NCBI GenBank assembly: GCA_030549335.1
Contig: CM060195.1
Span: 8,215,001-8,279,000, forward strand
Source: Pontederia crassipes
Taxonomy: Eukaryota; Streptophyta; Magnoliopsida; Commelinales; Pontederiaceae
Reading direction: 5' to 3'
DNA length: 64,000 nucleotides
Below, piece by piece: positions 13,031-23,412 of this stretch (position 1 is the stretch's first letter; each line of letters begins with the position of its first letter). A program made the translations under genes and the position numbers. The notes under the pieces were generated by a model. It ran no database searches. It was given only the letters and a program-made list of their open reading frames with translations, and was not told the origin of the DNA.

Positions 13031-14491
13031 TAGGTGAATTCCCTATTGTTGCCTAGTATGGTGACTAGGCAAACACAATCCACAGTCCACACAATCGGGA
13101 TTACAACTACCCTTTCCACTTACAAATGGATGTTTCAACTAAAAAGTAAAGAAAACAATCTATACTCGATATATAAGGCAAGGTTAGTTGTAAAGAAATT
13201 CAGTCAGAAGAAAGAAACTAATTGTTAAGATGTCATCAATTTGATTAGTTCTTGAATTAGCTAGTATTAAGGACTTAGAAATTCAACAACTAGACGTCAA
13301 GATAGCTTTTCTCCATGGCGACTTGGAAGAAGAAATTTATATGGAACAGTCAGAGGATTTTGGGAAAAAAGAAACTTAATGTGTAAATTACAAAAAAAAA
13401 CTTTTATAGACTCAAATAAACACCTCATCAATGGTACAAGAAGTTTGAGTCATTCATGAGGTAACAAAGATATAATAAGACTAGATCAGATCATTGTATT
13501 TTCGTGAAATAATTTTCACGTGATGATTTTATTATCTTTGATTACATGCTTATTATAGGTTAGAACAAAAGCAAGATTGACATATTAAAGCAAGAGCTAA
13601 CTCAAGTAGTGGTTATCTTTGACATGAGGATCATCCATGATTGAAAACAAAGAATATCTTTGACATGAGGATCATCCATGATTGAGAGCAGCGCAAGTAG
13701 TGGTTATCCCAAAAAAATATATTGACAAAGTTTTTTTAGAGGTTCAACATGAAGAAAGCAAAAGCAGTTTCATCACCATTTGCAAGTCACTTCAAGTTGA
13801 GTCTAGACAATGTCCGAGAAGTAAGATTGAGAAGCAGAAGATAGAAGAATGCCTCATATGCATCTACAATTGTCAATAAGATGTATGCAATGGTTTGCAC
13901 AAAGCTATACATAGCATATGCAATTGGTGTGGTGAGCCAATTTCAATTAATGAGCATTAGGATAGAGTCAAGTGGATTCTCAGATATTTTTTAGACAATC
14001 TAAGATATGCTTATGTTTCGAAAATGTTGATCTAGTGTTAGAAGGATTGAGATATTGATAGTTGAAAGTCTACTGATTATTTGATGGCATGTGCGGGTCA
14101 TGTCAATTCAAGTTACAAAAGTGTGTGGCACTATCAACAACAAAAATAGAATATATTGCAGTTACTGAAGTCGGCAAGGACATTGTGTGGATGAGACAAT
14201 TTCTGAGGGACTTAGGTTTGACGCAGCATAAGTACATTATCCACTAAAATAATAAGAATGATATACATCTAAGTAAGCATTGTAGTTTTCATTTTAAATT
14301 CAAGCACATTGATGTTTAATATCACTGGATTCATGACAAAATCAAGAAGAAGTGATTTTTTCGTTGAAAGATTTATACTTACAAGAATACTTTAAATATG
14401 ATGATGAAGCCTCTATCGACATAGAGGACCGAGTTTTGTAGGAAGCATGCGGGCTTGGTGGAGCCCTCCGCATAAATAAGAAGGGAGAATT
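13031..14491 (+). pseudogene. Ty1/copia pol remnant (reverse transcriptase and RNase H pieces)
   Basis: Broken frames retain copia pol phrases: LDVKIAFLHGDLEEEIY around 13293-13343 (the N-terminal part of the reverse transcriptase core), then near 14130-14330 the RNase H region with a decayed STTEAEYIAVTE-like phrase, GKDIVWMRQFLRDLG, and HIDV..HWIHDKI just before the end. Stops and frameshifts are frequent and the YVDD region is not readable. A direct repeat of about 35 bp (tttgacatgaggatcatccatgattg) occurs at about 13616-13642 and 13658-13684. The region is followed by a polypurine tract at 14478-14490. Confidence 0.65.
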
Positions 14492-15000
14492 TGTTAGGCT
14501 ATTATTATTTATATGGCGAGCCCAACCAGGAGTAGAAAAGAAAGGAAAAACGAGTTGGTGTTGAAAATCAATTCGAGACGAAGAAGACTTCAAACCGAAG
14601 AAGAGCTCATCACCTATCAAAGCTATAAAAGGACGTAAACACAACTAGCAATTGGGGGTGCCTCCAAGAGGAAGAGGGAAAAATAAAAGAAAGAGAAAGT
14701 AAATTTCAAGATTCAATTCAGGGATGAATTGATATTCGTTCTCGACGAAACTTCAGGCAGTACTTTTCAACAATCTTTTCATCTATTTTTCTCATATTTC
14801 GGTGAAATTATTTGAATCTTATCCTTATTTCTAGGAGACATTTATTCTATAACATTCAAATTTAATTTTTTATATTATTATTATATTTATTTGCGTAGTT
14901 TAAAGAAGAAATTATGTAATCTATTATTATTTCATAGTGGAAGATCTATTGCTCACTCTCATTCACATTGAAAGTAAATATTTTACATCTCTAATTTGAT
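14492..15000 (+). mobile_element. Probable 3' LTR (partial) of the decayed copia element
   Basis: Sequence starting tgttaggc directly follows the purine tract aagaagggagaat that ends the copia remnant, the position expected for a 3' LTR. A TATA-like word ctataaaag lies near 14619-14630. The right border is not identifiable because no second LTR copy is in the window. Confidence 0.4.
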
Positions 15001-15485
15001 TTAATTCTTTTATATTGTTATCATCTACTCATTATTATTGTGAGCATTAAAAAGATGAAAGATGATGAAAAGATAATTTCGTAACCATGTATATTTCAAA
15101 ATGAAGAAAAGATGAGCTCGCAATAGGCTAAATATTTTTAGGCCAAGAGTTATAGCTATCCCTGCCATAAAAGTATTGAGCCGGCAGAAAAGTAAAAAAA
15201 AAAAAGGGAAGAGACATAGACACAAGGGATCCTTCAGCCATGTGTAATAAATGCAATCCACGCAATTTTAGCAACAAAGATGGTACTACACGAATCGACT
15301 AAAATATTCAACAGGCCACTAGGCAGATCGAGTGCAAGTGAATACAACCTTATGTATTCAGGACACAGAAGACAGTACAATCCAAGAGTAAAGCTAACAG
15401 TTGGAATAGTATCATCCAACTAGCAAGGAGATACAAACTAAAAATGGAATCTTGAATTGTGAAACACCGAGAAGGTTCAAACTTC
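15001..15485. other. Intergenic, downstream of the ECR gene
   Basis: Contains the 3' flank, and probably the 3' UTR, of the minus-strand ECR gene. Short frames such as 15025-15261 have no recognisable content. Confidence 0.4.
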
Positions 15486-17621
15486 TCAGATAAATGGGGG
15501 AAGAATCACCCAGCGCCTCGGATACCTTGGTCTTCCTTCTTTGCCATCAAACAGCTGCAAGAAAGCAGTGCAAATGAGTAAAAATACAACATATAAGCAA
15601 ACATCCGTAGGCCCACATGGTAGGGCTTAAAGCCTAGAGCTTTGTTTGCTCAGATACTAGAGAAATATGACATGATGATGAAATCAAGAATGATGGATAT
15701 TCCTTGTGCAGAAAAAAGGAAAAAAAAAAACATGATACCATCCGTGGGCATAGAGGATTAATGGTAAATGAGTTTAGAACATGAAGAGTGATATATATAC
15801 CTTCTTCAGACGTTGATGCTTTGCTAGCGCCCAGTTGGTCATAATCATAGCAGCCACCAGCAGGAACAGATAGCCTGCAAATGTCTGTGTGGCGATGTTG
15901 AAACCAAGCCATTGATAGATCTCCGTGGTGTAGTTTGCACATGTCACAATGTTGAACAGAAACCCTCGAGGAATTTGGTACCCACCAGTTCCTTGTGGGC
16001 TTCTTAGGTTCCTCAGTATGACATGGCAATACAAGTTTGAAATTTGGCATATCAAACCAAAACCAAGGCCAATCCTCACTTGCAAATCACTCACAGGTGT
16101 GTAAAGAGGGTGATTCACATAATAAGCAATCAAAGCACCAAAACTCCAGTAGTAGGCACAGTTTCTGAAGACATTACTGAGAGGTGACGTAGCATGGCTG
16201 AATCTGTGGACAAAGAATGTCTCCATGATACGCTTGAAATAGTGGAAGCACCAATAGTACATCGCATAGGTTTGTGCCGGGTGAATGGTGCGCCGACCTT
16301 CATAGCCAAAATATTGGTGCACAGGAAAATAGTAGAAGATGGGGTAGATAATAAGGGGTCCCAAGTACTCCCAGAAGAAAAGTGTGCTGTAGTAAACCTG
16401 CACGCCCAAGTCCTTGAAGACAACAGTCAAGTTTTTTGAGTTTTCATCACAGTAATCTGTCAGATTTGACTTCGGGTTGAGGACGACGGGTCTCCCTTGA
16501 GCTCCAGGTCGTAAGGGAAGGGTAAGGCGCTGTCTAGAAGGATAATACTTTTTGGCTGTGATCAAAGAATAAAATATGAACCAAGAATAAGCTTAAATGA
16601 GCAACCAAAAAGTGATTTTGAACTACATGTGCTACAGCTCCATATAGACATTAGACTAATAGGAAAGTACCAAAACAGCAAGATCAATGAAGCAACTAGA
16701 CGTAATTTTGGTACTATGATGTATAAGAACTTTTGAATGTTTTTTTTAAAAACTTGAGATTAAGATCATAAAAAAGCAAAGGGATAGACATGACATATTT
16801 TGCAAAAAGGATCATAATTAAATTTTGGAAAACTAACAAGAAGCATGTCTACTTCTAATTCACAAGCGTTCGGGTTTGTTTCAAGTGTGTTTTATAGTGC
16901 AGTAGCGCATAAAGACTTTTACATCTTGAAGAAAACTATTTAAGCATGGTGTGGCTACACTTTGTAGTATAGTATGTGAGAAAATAGCTTTTGTTAGGTT
17001 TCACAAAAGGAAGGGCCATGCCAATTCCTTTTCTGAGTTCCCTCTGGTTCCAGCCTCCTTTCATTGTGTGAACATTTGTTGAATTCTGAATTCACTTATC
17101 ACCGAATGAGAAACAGAAAGAGACTGCGAGACGTTTGACAAGAAAACAGAGTCCAACTATCTAAAAATCTTGCATGACGACGCCCACAACATGTTCGTCC
17201 ATATTCCAATACTATTTCACCCACTATTGCGTTGAAATTATTGAACGCACCGTCCAAGTGCTCCAGCAGAACACAAAATACGTTCACAGCAAACCAACAT
17301 ATCAACGAGTCACTGCATCATTCTGCGAGTAACTCGACATATACACATGAGCAACCGCTCACTGGGCCTTATTACTACTAGTTCAAAGGTAAACCAAAAC
17401 CCACAAAAGTGGCTAAAGAAGAATACTTACTTCGCGCATGGATCTCCTCCTGCAGATCATTCACAGTGGCCTGACAAAAGCAAACGATCAAATTCGCTAA
17501 CGAAGCAAAGGATCAGAACCTAAGGAGGAGTCCCAGCAAGCTGATTACTTACGGAGTGCTTGAGCTCAATCCCGCCCTTGACGACCTCTCGCCCGCCGCG
17601 GGACACGACCGTCACCTTCAT
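15486..17621 (-). CDS. CER10: Very-long-chain enoyl-CoA reductase (ECR, TSC13/CER10 family)
   Basis: This enzyme reduces trans-2-enoyl-CoA, the last step of each fatty-acid elongation cycle, in the ER membrane; its products feed cuticular wax, sphingolipids and storage lipids. I assemble four exons: 17553-17621 ([17 protein letters not shown]..), 17431-17470, 15801-16555 and 15486-15554 (ends [10 protein letters not shown]). All junctions have GT/AG and phases agree (69+40+755+69 nt), giving 310 residues, the usual plant length. The N-terminal ~80 residues form the ubiquitin-like part; the rest is the steroid-5-alpha-reductase-type membrane domain with [39 protein letters not shown] and [24 protein letters not shown], and several hydrophobic segments. 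The Tyr in ANYTTE probably corresponds to the essential Tyr of yeast Tsc13 (inference). No frame damage is seen. The start is fixed by the conserved MKVTVVSR beginning. Confidence 0.95.
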
Positions 17622-19455
17622 CTCGATCGACCTCCTCCTCCTACTCCTCCTCTGGATGAAGCTTATGCCCTTTGCACGCTGTGTATGTGTACATATAAAG
17701 CGAGAGATCGCGAGAGGTGGTTTGGATCTGGTGAGGAGGTGGCGCGTTGGAGGAGATGTCGAGGAGCGTTGGCTTGGCGCTACGATAGTAACGATGTAAT
17801 GTTATTGTTGTTATTAATTAAATGCGTGGCCAGTGCGATTAGGAGGGGAGTTATGGTTCATAGTTGGGAGCAGGCCAACTAACAAACACCTTGTCGACAT
17901 CAATTAAGAGGTTGATGGATGACGGGCCGGATCGTACGGCCCATCATATCATATTCCTTTTATTTACTGATTGGGTGGTCAAATATGGGCAGACCTTATG
18001 CAACCTCTGAATAGCTCGGCCTTTTTTGCTGTTACGGCCTTAAGGGGGGTTTTCTATTTTTTTTTAAACATAAAATAAAATTTAATTTCAGTTGAAGTAT
18101 ATTAAATTTCTTGTTATAAGTCGAAATTGATCCGTTTATATGTACAACATCTATAGCTAGACTTACATGATATCATAGTTATAAATCTAAAATATAATAT
18201 TAAGACTAATTCTTATATTAATAAATAATTTATGGATTCCTATAAATATTTAATATTTTTAATACTCCTTTCGTTGAAAACTGAACTGTTCCTGTCATCG
18301 AATTATTGAACGATTTCCAGTAAAAAAAACGAGAGTAAACAAGAAAGAGATAGGCAACCCGGACAAAATGATGTGCTCCTCGAGTATTTATTCGTGTAAT
18401 GAAAAAAAAAGAGAATAAAAACTTTAAAATTTTAATTTGATTTGATATTGCAAAACAACCAAGGCCCGATGCTTCGCATGATGAGACCCCAATCATTATG
18501 CGCGCCACGGGCTCATAATGTTCGTTCACGGGCCCAAGCCGTCTTTTGCCACACACGTTTCCGTTGCTTTCCTTTTTCTTCTTCGTTTTTAATTTACGTA
18601 AGGGAAAAAATAAATTATGGTTTACATAGAAAAAAAAAATGCACCATCAGAATAAATAAATTCCACAAGAAACACGCACGAGCGTAAATTGATCATACAT
18701 GTGATGAAACGTGAGAATCAAATAAATTTAATATGCAACTCTAAAATGATTTTCTTCCTGTAGAATTGGCGACAGAAAACTCAGTAATGTTATTTTGTTT
18801 TTTTTTTTCATTTACTAGTTACTTGTGAAGCAGAGTTGTAGAGCGAAGCTGTGATCGAGTCAGACGAGATTTCCATTTGAGTCAAATATATTCGTTCCTC
18901 AGCAGCTTCTGAAAGCTAAAGTCTGATACCTCATAAAAGTTCATACAGTTATCATCACATCCCAACCTACCACAAATATCATCGAATTCATTCTTTCTTT
19001 TTATATACTTTAGTAGTTCCTGGCATCCTGCTGCTGCAGCAGAAGTAGAACTGTAGAAGTAGAGATAGAAAGAATGCTCTGATGATGGCCAGCGGAGGAG
19101 GGCCATCACCACATTCGACCCAACATGGCCATGCCTGATGAAGGATAGAAAAATAAAATAAAAGAACACAAGGGCCACTGTTGACAGGACTGAAGGCCAC
19201 GAGTACCGATTAAAGTTACCGTATCACTTTCCTCTTCCTTTTTGCTTTCATATGTTCATGTTAACCAACAGTGTATGAAGCATCTGCATTGGTTTTATAT
19301 AGACGTTGGTGTAGAATGAGAAGCACAGCAGTCCTCTGATGGTTCACCACTCTGCCCTGAGGGGGGAGAGAGAAAAACCACTGCGCCCGTCTTCTCCATC
19401 TTCTCCTACTAGGAATTCTGGACTTGCATGAGGTGACGCAGAGCTGGTGAAAGAG
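17622..19455. other. Intergenic region between divergent ECR and At3g17950-like genes
   Basis: The two genes face away from each other, so both promoters should lie here. 17560-17880 is GC-rich with pyrimidine tracts and includes the ECR 5' UTR. 18000-18900 is AT-rich with nothing recognised. 19300-19455 is probably the 5' UTR of the next gene (purine- and pyrimidine-rich, directly before its ATG). Small open frames here show no domain. Confidence 0.4.
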
Positions 19456-20608
19456 ATGGCTCGACAGGTGCCCCCCAGCGCCATGCACTGTGCGAACGTT
19501 AGTTTATTAGATTCCACTGCTTCATATGTCATACTTCTTGTTTTATCCATTCATTTTTTTTTTCCTTTGCTGTATATTTGAACTATTCATTAACGTTGAC
19601 AGGAAGGAGGAGGAGGAGGAGGGTGGCCTCTTGGCTTGCAACCTTTGAATGTGAGGGTCGGCCTGGTCAGGAATGGGGAAATTTCTGGATCCCTTTCATT
19701 CAGCACTCCCATCAGCGTTCCCTCGCCGAGCTCATCCTCTGCGACCTCTTCAGACTTGGACACAGAGGTCCGTGGTCTAGTAGAGTCGTATTTTGTTTGC
19801 CATACAAATTCCATCAATTGTTTTGTCCTGTTTTCTTTTCTTTTCTTTTTAAATGGTTCAGAAGGATGAGAGTATTATTTTTCTGTCATGTTATTCTCTT
19901 TCTGTCATGTTATTCTCCTACTTTTTACTGTTACTATCCATTTGTCAAGAGTTTGGATGATCGCATACATTAAACGCTCTTATAATAAAAGAATGCGCTA
20001 TTGGTATGCAGTCCACCGGATCATTCTTCCATGACAGAAGCATCACCCTCGGCAGCCTCATCGGCATAACGAGTATCCTCGAGTTGTCCAGCAGGTCGCT
20101 CAGGAGGAGCAGGCGACGGACTGAGGACGCGGCGAGAACGAAGAAGAGCAGGAAGACCAGAAGCTGGTGCTCACCGTGCATAAGGTTAAGAGCTCAGCTG
20201 GGTGGCGAGACGGCCAAGGGCACACCCTCCCTGGGCTACTTCCTTGAAGCCGAGCGAAGGTCCAGCGATACCCGTGCGAAGAAGAGCGTGCAGGTCTCGG
20301 TTGCCTACGAGCTCGACGGCCTGCCCGGCAGCCAATCTGCTGAGGATTCAAACACCCTGTTCGTAGACGGCCTGGTTGCTCCGCCCAGAGCAAATGGGGA
20401 CAGGAGCTTGGCGTTGGCCGGTCACGTCCGGAGGTCCAAACTACGGTTCAGCTTCAATGGTGATGTCGGTGCTTCTCACGGAGTCTTGGCACTTGACAGC
20501 GGCCATTGCAGGCATTGCTTGACGTTTCCTTGCATGGGAAGGGCGATCAGTCAGTCCAGCCACTCAATGCACTTGGTTGTTGTTGGAGCAAAGTTGATAC
20601 AAATTTGA
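19456..20608 (+). CDS. Uncharacterised At3g17950-like protein, 3' end disrupted by a solo LTR
   Basis: Three exons: 19456-19467 (MARQ), 19603-19767 (EGGGGGGWPLGLQPLNVRVG .. SSDLDTE) and 20012-20608 (STGSFFHDRSITLGSLIGI ..). Splice sites are GT/AG and all phases are zero. The words GWPLGLQPLNVRVGL and DLDTESTGSFFHDRS-TLG-L are, as I recall, the hallmarks of this plant family of unknown function. The assembled frame has 257 codons. A region near residues 129-149 (ETAKGTPSLGYFLEAERR) and LFVDGLVAPP near residue 176 also fit the family. After that the match fades, and the stop codon at 20606-20608 lies inside a solo LTR starting at 20581, so the last residues are element-derived. The natural C-terminus may be lost, or an unseen intron or frameshift may lie upstream. 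A splice-dependent four-residue first exon is unusual but gives a clean join. No function is assigned. Confidence 0.75.
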
Positions 20609-22471
20609 AAAGATTAAGAGTTATATTTAAAATGTCGAAAAAGTTTAAATAAAAATGAGTGACTTCATGCACTAAACTTTCAATTAATATTTGTCCATAT
20701 TTGCATGAGATTTATATTAAGAGGTGAATATAAAAGTTATAGATAACTTTCTTATATTTTTAAAAAACTAAGAATCATCTCATTGGGACAATCACATAAA
20801 ACGTTATGTTTAAATGAAGCTTGAAAAGTTGAAATTGCATTTGATATTTTTATGTACTAAACTTGTACTTAATATTTGAGTATTCCATCATGAGATTTGG
20901 ATAAAAAGATTAATATAAAAGTTATATATAATCCTCTTATATTTTCATAGAATTAAGAATCACCTCATTTGGACAATCGTATCAAAAGTTATGCCAAAAA
21001 TAGTGAAGATCGACAAGTTCTATTCGAAGTTGATAATTTTATGTGTTGAACTTTCATTAAATATTTGATTGCTTTATCAACTAATTTGGGATAAGAGGTG
21101 AGCATGAAAATTGTAAATAAAAGTGTTAGCTTTTCATAGAATCAAATATCATCTCATTTGCATACTAGTATGAAAAGTTATGTATAAAAGAGTAAATATA
21201 TAAAATGTTTTATTTGAAATGGACAACCTTATGTACTAAATTTTGAATTAATATTGGACTATGATCTCATTAGATTTTAGATGAATGATGAACATAAAAT
21301 TGTATAGAATTCTGTTATATTTCCATAGAATAAAAAATGAACTCATTTGGATACTTGTATGAAAAGTTATGTATAAATGAGTAAGGTCTATAAAGTTTAA
21401 ATTGAAATTGACAACTTTATGCACTGAACTTTGATTGAATATTTGACTATGATCTCATTAGATTTTGAATGAATGGTGAATACAAAAGTTGTAGAGTATT
21501 TTGTAATCTTTTCATAGAATTAAATATAATCTCATTTGGATAACTGTGCAAAAAGTTATGTATAAAAGAGTGCAGGTGTATCAGGCTGTCAGTGATAAAA
21601 CGATTGACTGATACATTAACGGTCGACCGTTATGGGTAAAAAATGATGAACGTTTACAACAGACGACCGAAGGTGCTGTCGGAACGAAGACCAAAAACAT
21701 TTCTAAAACGGACGATCGAAATATTAACGATCGACCGTTATGGGAGCAAAGGCAACAACAACGGCTAAAATCTTTCTACGGACTACCATCAACGGATAAC
21801 TACGCAGAAAAGACAAGCGCAACGGCTAGTTACTATTCATAACGGTCGACCGTTATAGAGCTGACAGCACAATCTTTTTGAATTACTTTACAACGGTTAA
21901 ATTTTCAAGAGAAGCCTATAAAAGGAATCCAAAAGATTGTAGGAAGATCAACTAAGCAAGGCAAATCATTCTAGAAATCCCTTCAAATCCAAAGCATTTT
22001 TCTTGAGCCAAAGTTGCAAATCATCACTTCCCTCTTTTAGTTTCTTAGTGAGAATTTTATTTGTAAGAAGAGAGCATTAGAGAGAATTCTTGTTTAGATA
22101 GTTTTTTAGAACTCCTTGTAAGAAGATGTGTGCCTTACCTTTTGAGCAAAGAAGAAGGCATTGTGGTGTAAAAAGGGTTATTCTCTCCCCAGAAGAAAAA
22201 AGAAAGCTAGTGAATCTCCGAGGTCTCGAGGTCGAGAAGTCGGAGCGAGGACGTAGGCCAAGGTGTGGATGAACCTCGTCAACAAATTATCGTGCATCTC
22301 GAGTTTATCTTTCTATCTCCTTCCTACTCTATTATGCATGTGATTTGATTGCTATTGTGTTGATTTAAATATTAACGAATCGATTTTAAACTTCCGCGAT
22401 GATTTTCGTAAAATCGATATTTTTTATTTAAACACAAATTCACCTCCCTCTTGATGCTTTGTGATCCTACA
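20581..22471 (+). mobile_element. Solo LTR (TGTTGG..CCTACA family) with expanded U3 repeats
   Basis: Starts tgttggagcaaag and ends gatcctaca; the flanks are gttgt and attgt, a five-base duplication with one mismatch. Length is 1,891 bp against about 1.0-1.1 kb for the family members at 10.5 and 44.4 kb. The extra length is a tandem array of about five ~187-bp units at 20625-21560. A core with three near-identical palindromic words (taacggtcgaccgttatgg type) follows at about 21610-21860, then a TATA box cctataaaagg near 21915 and a conserved downstream block with aagtcggagcgaggac. No internal domain or second LTR is present. Confidence 0.75.
20625..21560 (+). repeat. Tandem ~187-bp units in LTR U3 (about 5 copies)
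   Basis: Unit starts can be set after each '(aaa)agttatg' at about 20625, 20811, 20996, 21183 and 21370. Every unit has the same order of words: atg-actaaactttgattgaatattt, a 'tgagatttggat' or 'cattagattttgaatga' word, 'aaaagttgtagagaa', 'ttttcatagaat', 'atctcatttggataa', 'aaagttatg'. Divergence between units is substantial, so the array is old. Other family copies here carry one to three units. Confidence 0.7.
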
Positions 22472-22990
22472 ATTGTGTCCTTTTTTGTTTGCATGGATCG
22501 CAGGATGTTGTCAGCATTTGCATCGCATCTTACTTGATATGTTGCAGGCTGTCAAGGTTGGGTCTGCAATTGCATTCGGATATGCCTGTTCTTCAAGTTG
22601 GCACAGATTTGCATACAGCTCCCCTCTCCACATACTGGCTACTGCCAACAGCAGATATGGGTTTCCGGTACCACTGAATTGACCAATTCATGGCACGAGA
22701 TGTCTGAATGTTTTGGTTCTGATGACCAAAGTTTGAATTCTGAAATAGACATCTAAATATTTTATCTTCAGAATAATTTTCTTTTTTTTTAATTGCTATA
22801 ATTCTGGAGAAAAAAAAGTACTACTACTGTTAATCAACAAGCTGGTCAAAAGTGTCGGGAGGTTAGCCTGCTTGGCACGCCAAGAACTCCATCATGGTGT
22901 TTCATGGCCGTTCTGCCCAACTACTTAGAACAACTGTCACTAAATCCTTGACAAGTTTTATAGGTAATCAACCTCTCGATGTGAACGTTT
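22472..22990. other. Displaced 3' flank of the At3g17950-like gene
   Basis: This ~500-bp stretch lies between the solo LTR and the copia element. Its base composition at 22480-22690 is gene-like rather than AT-rich, and before the LTR inserted it would have joined directly to position 20580. It may hold the original 3' coding end or 3' UTR. No family motif is recognisable in its short frames (22461-22682). Confidence 0.4.
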
Positions 22991-22995
22991 ACATG

Positions 22996-23412
22996 TGATG
23001 GAAAAATTCGAAAACAAGGAGAGAAGATCGCAGAGAGATTGTAGAAAAATAAAGGAAACACACAAATTTATTCAGGTTCACCCTTGAGATGAGGGTTACG
23101 TCCTACAAAGAGGTTCCACTATATCGTTTAGATTTACAGCCGCAACCCAGATTACAGGCTATTAATAGTCTCTTCAAACCGGATTTAAAACCCAAATAAA
23201 TAGAGAAAAAACTTAATCCGAACCACCAATGAGAGTCTTGACAGCAACATTCTCTCACTTGGTAGATTTCGGGGGCGCTGCCCCCCGAACCCCCCCTTTC
23301 GTTCGTACGTCAGCAGAACTGCTAATTGGATAATACTCAGATTCTCCTAAACTCACGTGGGCGAACCCGGTGTGAGAAACAAGGGGTCCTGAATTATTCA
23401 CCAACTCTAACA
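22996..23412 (-). repeat. 3' LTR of the copia element (mosaic)
   Basis: 417 bp, clearly homologous to 27496-27955. Relative to the other LTR, a stretch of about 37 bp has been replaced at about 23226-23268 by roughly 40 bp that copy the internal sequence next to this LTR (caatgagagtcttg.cagcaac at 23440-23463 and ttctctcacttggtagat at 23413-23430). It also lacks part of the GC-rich gcccgctcaccgacgagcgg segment. Confidence 0.9.

Noticed and set aside
16130..16439. Open frames overlapping the large ECR exon on both strands
   Set aside because: Shadows of the conserved ECR coding sequence.
17556..17882. 108- and 79-residue frames on the plus strand
   Set aside because: They overlap the first exon and 5' UTR of the minus-strand ECR gene and consist of GC-rich low-complexity sequence.
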